The notes under the pieces are model-generated. The model was not told the DNA's origin and did no database searches. It worked only from the letters and a program-made list of their open reading frames with translations. Source: Candidatus Colimorpha onthohippi (GTDB lineage Bacteria > Bacteroidota > Bacteroidia > Bacteroidales > P3). From it: a stretch of 11,087 nucleotides of DNA. A program made the translations under genes and the position numbers. Below are positions 8,553-11,087 of this stretch, piece after piece (position 1 is the first letter of the stretch; each line of letters starts with the position of its first letter). The DNA lies in the NCBI GenBank assembly GCA_018064565.1, contig JAGHVA010000268.1, positions 1-11,087 of the forward strand, written 5' to 3'.

Positions 8553-8596
8553 TTAGAGGTTTATTATGCGATAGGTAGCGCAGAATAAACCTCTAA
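8553..8596. terminator. long hairpin 3' of the M16 peptidase gene
   Basis: TTAGAGGTTTATT (8553-8565) and AATAAACCTCTAA (8584-8596) are perfect reverse complements. After one mismatch, TGCG (8567-8570) pairs with CGCA (8579-8582), leaving an 8-base loop. The hairpin begins 21 bases after the stop. No T-run follows on either strand (TGCTTTATCG on plus), so it may stabilise the 3' end of the message more than terminate it. Confidence 0.5.
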
Positions 8597-8687
8597 TGCT
8601 TTATCGATAGATTGTTAACCCACATTGCAGAGGAGTACACGATAAGTTCTAATTGAGAACTGAATTTTCCATTGTTGAAGAAAATCT

Positions 8688-8695
8688 TATATTTG
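8688..8695 (+). promoter_or_regulatory. candidate -7 element upstream of the structured RNA
   Basis: TATATTTG matches TAnnTTTG exactly and is followed by C, as in the peptidase promoter. It would start transcription near 8702, about 95 bases before the rod structure at 8799. A weaker element, TATTTTGC at 8767-8774, would start nearer 8781 and fits the RNA better but matches the consensus less well. No clear -33 element supports either. Confidence 0.35.
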
Positions 8696-8798
8696 CAAAT
8701 AATACGTGTCTCTTCAATTAAGGTGTAATACGTTGGTTTTGAATAAAAAAAAATGGTTTAACGAAATATTTTGCCGATGAATAAATAGATTGTAGCAT

Positions 8799-9014
8799 AT
8801 ACGCACATCTTAGTTGGAAAAGCGAAGTAGCTTATACTGGATCTATTGGAACTTCGACACTTCTATTTAGACTATCCAGAGTAAAGCAACGATGCTCCCG
8901 CCAAAAGGCGTGGGCTTTACTCGTTGTATTCGGATAGTCTGGGCAGTCGAAGGCCTCAATAGATCTGGAGAAGCGAACAAAAAGTGCCACGCTTTTTTTT
9001 GTGCGCTATTTTTT
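8799..9014 (+). ncRNA. rod-shaped structured RNA, probable 6S-like (SsrS) regulatory RNA
   Basis: The stretch folds into one long interrupted rod. Helices from outside in are: 8799-8807 with 9000-9009 (one bulge); 8816-8824 with 8990-8998; 8830-8833 with 8971-8974; 8837-8848 with 8957-8968; 8852-8858 with 8946-8952; then a bubble (8859-8868 against 8941-8945); AGACTATCC (8869-8877) with GGATAGTCT (8932-8940); GAGTAAAGC (8879-8887) with GCTTTACTC (8914-8922); and an apical CGCC-AAAA-GGCG hairpin (8899-8910). Six T follow at 9009-9014, suggesting an intrinsic 3' end. 6S RNAs are about 180-220 bases with a closing stem, central bubble and terminal stem that mimic an open promoter and sequester the housekeeping RNA polymerase, and a Bacteroidota version (6S-Flavo) is known. 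The 6S assignment rests on shape and size only. SRP RNA, tmRNA and RNase P hallmarks are absent. Confidence 0.6.
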
Positions 9015-9075
9015 ATACATCACTACGGGCACACTGGAAAGATGAACCAGCTATTTTCATCGCATTCCCTTCATT

Positions 9076-9131
9076 GCCATCGACAATTCATATTCTGAAT
9101 TTCATGATGAATGAATATGCAATCTGATGGC
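9076..9131. repeat. interrupted inverted repeat just upstream of the barrel gene
   Basis: GCCATC (9076-9081) pairs with GATGGC (9126-9131), and CATATTC (9089-9095) pairs with GAATATG (9113-9119), with nearly equal internal gaps of 7 and 6 bases and a 17-base loop. The structure ends 17 bases before the ATG at 9149. It could be a leader hairpin affecting translation or a binding site. Its role is unknown. Confidence 0.35.
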
Positions 9132-9148
9132 CAAATTATTTGTTTTTA

Positions 9149-9883
9149 ATGAAAAAAATTAAATTATTCTTTCTTTCGTCCGTTATGTTGCTTGCGTGTG
9201 GGACGACATTTGCGCAGACTCATTTCTCTATTCATGCCGGCGGTGCTTTTCCGATGGGTGGCTTTGCCGAGTCCGACATTGATAAAGGGAAATGGTCATT
9301 AGCGAGTAAGAGTAAAGACAATGGCGGTGCAGGAACGGGTTTCAACGTCGGTTTAAAACTGAAGTTCGATATTCATTCGGTATCTGGATTGGGTGTAGTA
9401 GTAGGAGCTGATTTTTTCTATAATGGTATGAATAGTGATGTGAAAGACGCTTCTGATGACGATGAAAATGGTGATATTACTTTGCCGAAATATCTTAATA
9501 TCCCAGTGATGGTGGGTCTTAATTATGAACATGCAATCTCCTCTTCGTGCAAGTTGTATGGGGAAGTTGCTCTGGGATTAAATTTTAGAATTATTACAGA
9601 TATCACAGTCGAAGGGTTCGCTCAGTCCAATTATGATGGGTCGATGTATCCGTATGAACTTACAATCGATTACGACAGGGCTACATCCTTTGGTTTCCAA
9701 CTTGGTGCTGGCATTGTAGTCAATGATCGCTATAGTCTTGGGCTACATTACTACATCTTAGGATCTAGTAAGATCAAGGCAGAAAGCGTGTTTGAGTCGG
9801 AATACTCAACGGATTCTGAAAAATATCCGACAGGCAAAATTACTCCGTCTATCCTGTCGCTTCAGTTAGGATATCATTTCTAA
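9149..9883 (+). CDS. outer-membrane beta-barrel protein (small porin-like family)
   Basis: The 244-residue product has a signal peptide, MKKIKLFFLSSVMLLACGTT followed by FA, with likely cleavage before Gln23. Alternating hydrophobic and polar strands separated by Gly- and Asp-rich turns follow, for example TGFNVGLKLKFDI, GLGVVVGADFFYNG, PKYLNIPVMVGLNYEHA, CKLYGEVALGLNF and RYSLGLHYYIL. The chain ends LSLQLGYHF, with the terminal Phe expected of a BAM-inserted barrel. This fits the 'outer membrane beta-barrel' or porin-family proteins common in Bacteroidota. The exact substrate or role cannot be told. An LLAC sequence around Cys17 imitates a lipobox, but a barrel with signal peptidase I cleavage is the better reading. 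I chose ATG at 9149 over the TTG at 9140 because the signal peptide begins with MKK. No Shine-Dalgarno is seen. A strong terminator follows the gene. Confidence 0.85.
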   Translation: MKKIKLFFLSSVMLLACGTTFAQTHFSIHAGGAFPMGGFAESDIDKGKWSLASKSKDNGGAGTGFNVGLKLKFDIHSVSGLGVVVGADFFYNGMNSDVKDASDDDENGDITLPKYLNIPVMVGLNYEHAISSSCKLYGEVALGLNFRIITDITVEGFAQSNYDGSMYPYELTIDYDRATSFGFQLGAGIVVNDRYSLGLHYYILGSSKIKAESVFESEYSTDSEKYPTGKITPSILSLQLGYHF

Positions 9884-9921
9884 TCGGATGATTAGATGTT
9901 ATCATCGTTTTGTTGCGAAAT

Positions 9922-9950
9922 GGGATGCCAGCGATGGCATCCCTTTTCTT
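9922..9950 (+). terminator. intrinsic terminator of the outer-membrane barrel gene
   Basis: GGGATGCCA (9922-9930) and TGGCATCCC (9935-9943) form a perfect 9-bp stem closed by a GCGA loop of the stable GNRA type. TTTTCTT follows directly and runs into a CT repeat (to about 9960). It lies 38 bases after the stop at 9883 and is oriented for the plus strand. Confidence 0.9.
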
Positions 9951-10003
9951 CTCTCTCTCTGTTGTATGGAAGAACTCGTAATCGTCAATACGTATTTCGA
10001 GGT

Positions 10004-10023
10004 CATTAGACGAACCTCTAATG
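10004..10023. repeat. small inverted repeat in the convergent gap, possible weak 3' end of the phosphatase message
   Basis: CATTAGA (10004-10010) and TCTAATG (10017-10023) are perfect reverse complements around a 6-base loop. It lies about 50 bases beyond the phosphatase stop. No T-run follows on the minus strand, so its role as a terminator is doubtful. Confidence 0.3.
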
Positions 10024-10071
10024 TTATAGTTCAATATTGTTAGGAGAGGCTAAATAACAGCAAGAAGTATC

Positions 10072-10545
10072 CTACCAGTTTATCAATTGGCGTAAGATAC
10101 CATTACAGCCACGTTCAATATCGTTCCAGGTAGCACCGAAATCGTTAGTGTACCACGGGTCTGCCACATCGCGGTGACAGTGAGCGTAGTCCATCAGTAG
10201 TTTAATCTTCTTATTGGGCAGTTTTATACCGAGAAGTTGTCGCAGATGTCGCAAGTTTTCACTGTCCATGGCAATTATTAGGTCATAGTAGTCATAATCT
10301 GATTGTTTCATTAGTCGGGCGCGGTGATCTGATAGTTTTACTACGCTGTCGTCAATGCCGTGGCGCTTAAGTTCTCTAAGTGCTGGAGGGTATATGGGAT
10401 TTCCTAATTCCTCGCATGTCATTGCTGCGGAGTCAATCTCAAACATGTCGGATACTCCCTTTTGGTGCACCAACCATTGCAGATAAAATTGCGCCATGGG
10501 GCTTCGGCAGATATTCCCGTGGCATACAAATAGCAACTTATACAT
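10072..10545 (-). CDS. low-molecular-weight protein tyrosine phosphatase
   Basis: This 157-residue cytoplasmic phosphatase removes phosphate from protein tyrosine. The active-site loop FVCHGNICRSP holds the nucleophile Cys8, the phosphate-binding Arg14 and Ser15 (C-x5-R-S). The general acid is Asp129 in DPWYT (129-133), matching the DPxY segment of the family. The VKLSDHRARLM segment (69-79) is also typical. Length is normal (about 150-160). Bacterial members often act with BY-kinases on capsule or exopolysaccharide export, but no kinase or polysaccharide gene is visible here, so the target is unknown. An arsenate reductase role is less likely because the Cys pair used by ArsC enzymes is not evident. 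The ATG at 10545 gives the family's short MYKLLFVC start. The gene converges on the barrel gene and lies just after an intrinsic terminator. Confidence 0.95.
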   Translation of the reverse strand: MYKLLFVCHGNICRSPMAQFYLQWLVHQKGVSDMFEIDSAAMTCEELGNPIYPPALRELKRHGIDDSVVKLSDHRARLMKQSDYDYYDLIIAMDSENLRHLRQLLGIKLPNKKIKLLMDYAHCHRDVADPWYTNDFGATWNDIERGCNGILRQLINW

Positions 10546-10561
10546 GTTGTGTATTCTCCAT

Positions 10562-10607
10562 AAAAATATAGCGGATTGAAATCAATGGTATGATATCAAT
10601 CCGCTAT
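10562..10607 (-). terminator. intrinsic terminator between the SUMF1-domain gene and the phosphatase gene
   Basis: ATAGCGGATTGA (10568-10579) and TCAATCCGCTAT (10596-10607) are perfect 12-base reverse complements. After one A-A mismatch, ATCA and TGAT add four more pairs around a 6-base loop. On the minus strand the stem is followed by ATTTTTA, a proper T-run. It lies 19 bases after the SUMF1-domain stop and ends about 16 bases before the phosphatase ATG. Confidence 0.85.
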
Positions 10608-10626
10608 TGTTGCAATCAAGTTAATA

Positions 10627-11087
10627 TCAAGATAATACCAAGCGAATTCCTACATCGCTGCTGCGTGTGTCGGGGTCTCTTCCATCGCGAAACGACACCC
10701 TGCACGATGATGCTGGTCCGTTCCAACTGCCACCTCTCACCACGCGCTTCGAGCCTAAAAAGGCTTTGCCTACAGGATCTATAACTTCTTCAGGAAGGTA
10801 TTTCTTGCGCCAATCCAAGCACCATTCGTTTACGTTGCCACTCATGTCATACAGTCCCAATTCATTGGGTTTTTTCTGACACATAGGAACGGTGCTTTGT
10901 TTGGTTAAGTTTGTGTTGTTCCAGGCTACTTCGTTGGCATCATTGCTGCCCGCATATATCGTATGCTGGCTCTTCTTGCCTCCACGTGCGGCACAATCCC
11001 ATTCTGCTGCGGTCGGAAGCCGGAACTTCTCGCCGCTCAGCTGGCCGGCAACTTTCATGCCCAACTTGTCGATAAAGTCTTTTGCAT
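10627..11087 (-). CDS. SUMF1 (formylglycine-generating-enzyme-like) domain protein, C-terminal part
   Basis: The frame is open to the right edge, so only the last 153 codons are seen and the true start lies outside the window. The visible part is the second half of a SUMF1/FGE-sulfatase domain: GEKFRLPTAAEWDCAARGGK, then ELGLYDMSGNVNEWCLDW, then RVVRGGSWNGPASSCRVSFR and the ending SSDVGIRLVLS. True formylglycine-generating enzymes use two Cys in the GGSxxCxxxxC segment. Here the first is Gly and only the second remains, so oxidation of sulfatase Cys is unlikely. Such domains in Bacteroidota occur in lipoproteins, including the T9SS ring protein PorK/GldK, and in many uncharacterised surface proteins. 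Without the N-terminus I cannot say whether it is secreted. An intrinsic terminator follows directly. Confidence 0.88.
   Translation of the reverse strand, partial: AKDFIDKLGMKVAGQLSGEKFRLPTAAEWDCAARGGKKSQHTIYAGSNDANEVAWNNTNLTKQSTVPMCQKKPNELGLYDMSGNVNEWCLDWRKKYLPEEVIDPVGKAFLGSKRVVRGGSWNGPASSCRVSFRDGRDPDTRSSDVGIRLVLS

Noticed and set aside
8820..8975. The long inverted repeat considered as ends of a small transposon (MITE)
   Set aside because: The arms are broken into many short helices with internal loops and an apical hairpin, and there is no visible target-site duplication. A structured RNA fits better.
8892..9098. Plus-strand 68-codon frame in the gap before the barrel gene
   Set aside because: It starts inside the apical part of the rod-shaped RNA and reads through its helices and terminal T-run. 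The product shows no recognisable protein features.
9149..9202. Lipoprotein reading of the barrel protein through LLAC at Cys17
   Set aside because: A normal signal peptidase I site (TFA before Gln23) follows, and the chain is an outer-membrane barrel ending in Phe.
9849..10034. Minus-strand 61-codon frame between the barrel gene and the phosphatase
   Set aside because: It needs a TTG start, runs through the intrinsic terminator hairpin and overlaps the 3' end of the barrel gene.

Overview
The window looks like a chromosomal stretch from a member of the Bacteroidota, most likely order Bacteroidales. The evidence is a PorZ-type component of the type IX secretion system (T9SS), start codons preceded by A/T-rich leaders rather than clear Shine-Dalgarno sequences, -7 promoter elements of the TAnnTTTG type, and a two-domain secreted M16 peptidase and small outer-membrane barrel typical of the phylum. 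I cannot name the genus. No mobile element, CRISPR array, tRNA or rRNA was seen.

Left half (1-5289, minus strand): a compact set of co-oriented genes, read right to left. It holds an unrecognised 360-residue protein with a long disordered linker, gmk (guanylate kinase), mreC and mreD (cell-wall elongation scaffold), then a large secreted beta-propeller protein that I call PorZ. PorZ runs off the left edge, so its C-terminal sorting domain is not visible. Gaps are 57, 15, 108 and 22 bases, consistent with one operon. A promoter element at 5406-5413 could drive it, leaving a leader of about 110 bases that holds two inverted repeats.

Middle (5290-9883, plus strand): a divergent intergenic region (5290-5597) carries a strong -7 element for a 977-residue secreted M16 metallopeptidase. 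Next comes a 617-base stretch without a protein gene (8532-9148). It holds a long hairpin just after the peptidase and a roughly 210-base rod-shaped structure with an internal bubble and a terminal T-run, which I interpret as a 6S-like regulatory RNA. A 244-residue outer-membrane beta-barrel protein follows, closed by a clear intrinsic terminator.

Right end (9884-11087, minus strand): a low-molecular-weight protein tyrosine phosphatase converges on the barrel gene. Upstream of it is the C-terminal part of a SUMF1 (formylglycine-generating-enzyme-like) domain protein, cut by the window edge. An intrinsic terminator sits between these two genes.

Taken together, the left cluster puts nucleotide metabolism, cell elongation and the T9SS cell-surface attachment machinery in one transcription unit. 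The rest are envelope or regulatory genes with no evident shared pathway.
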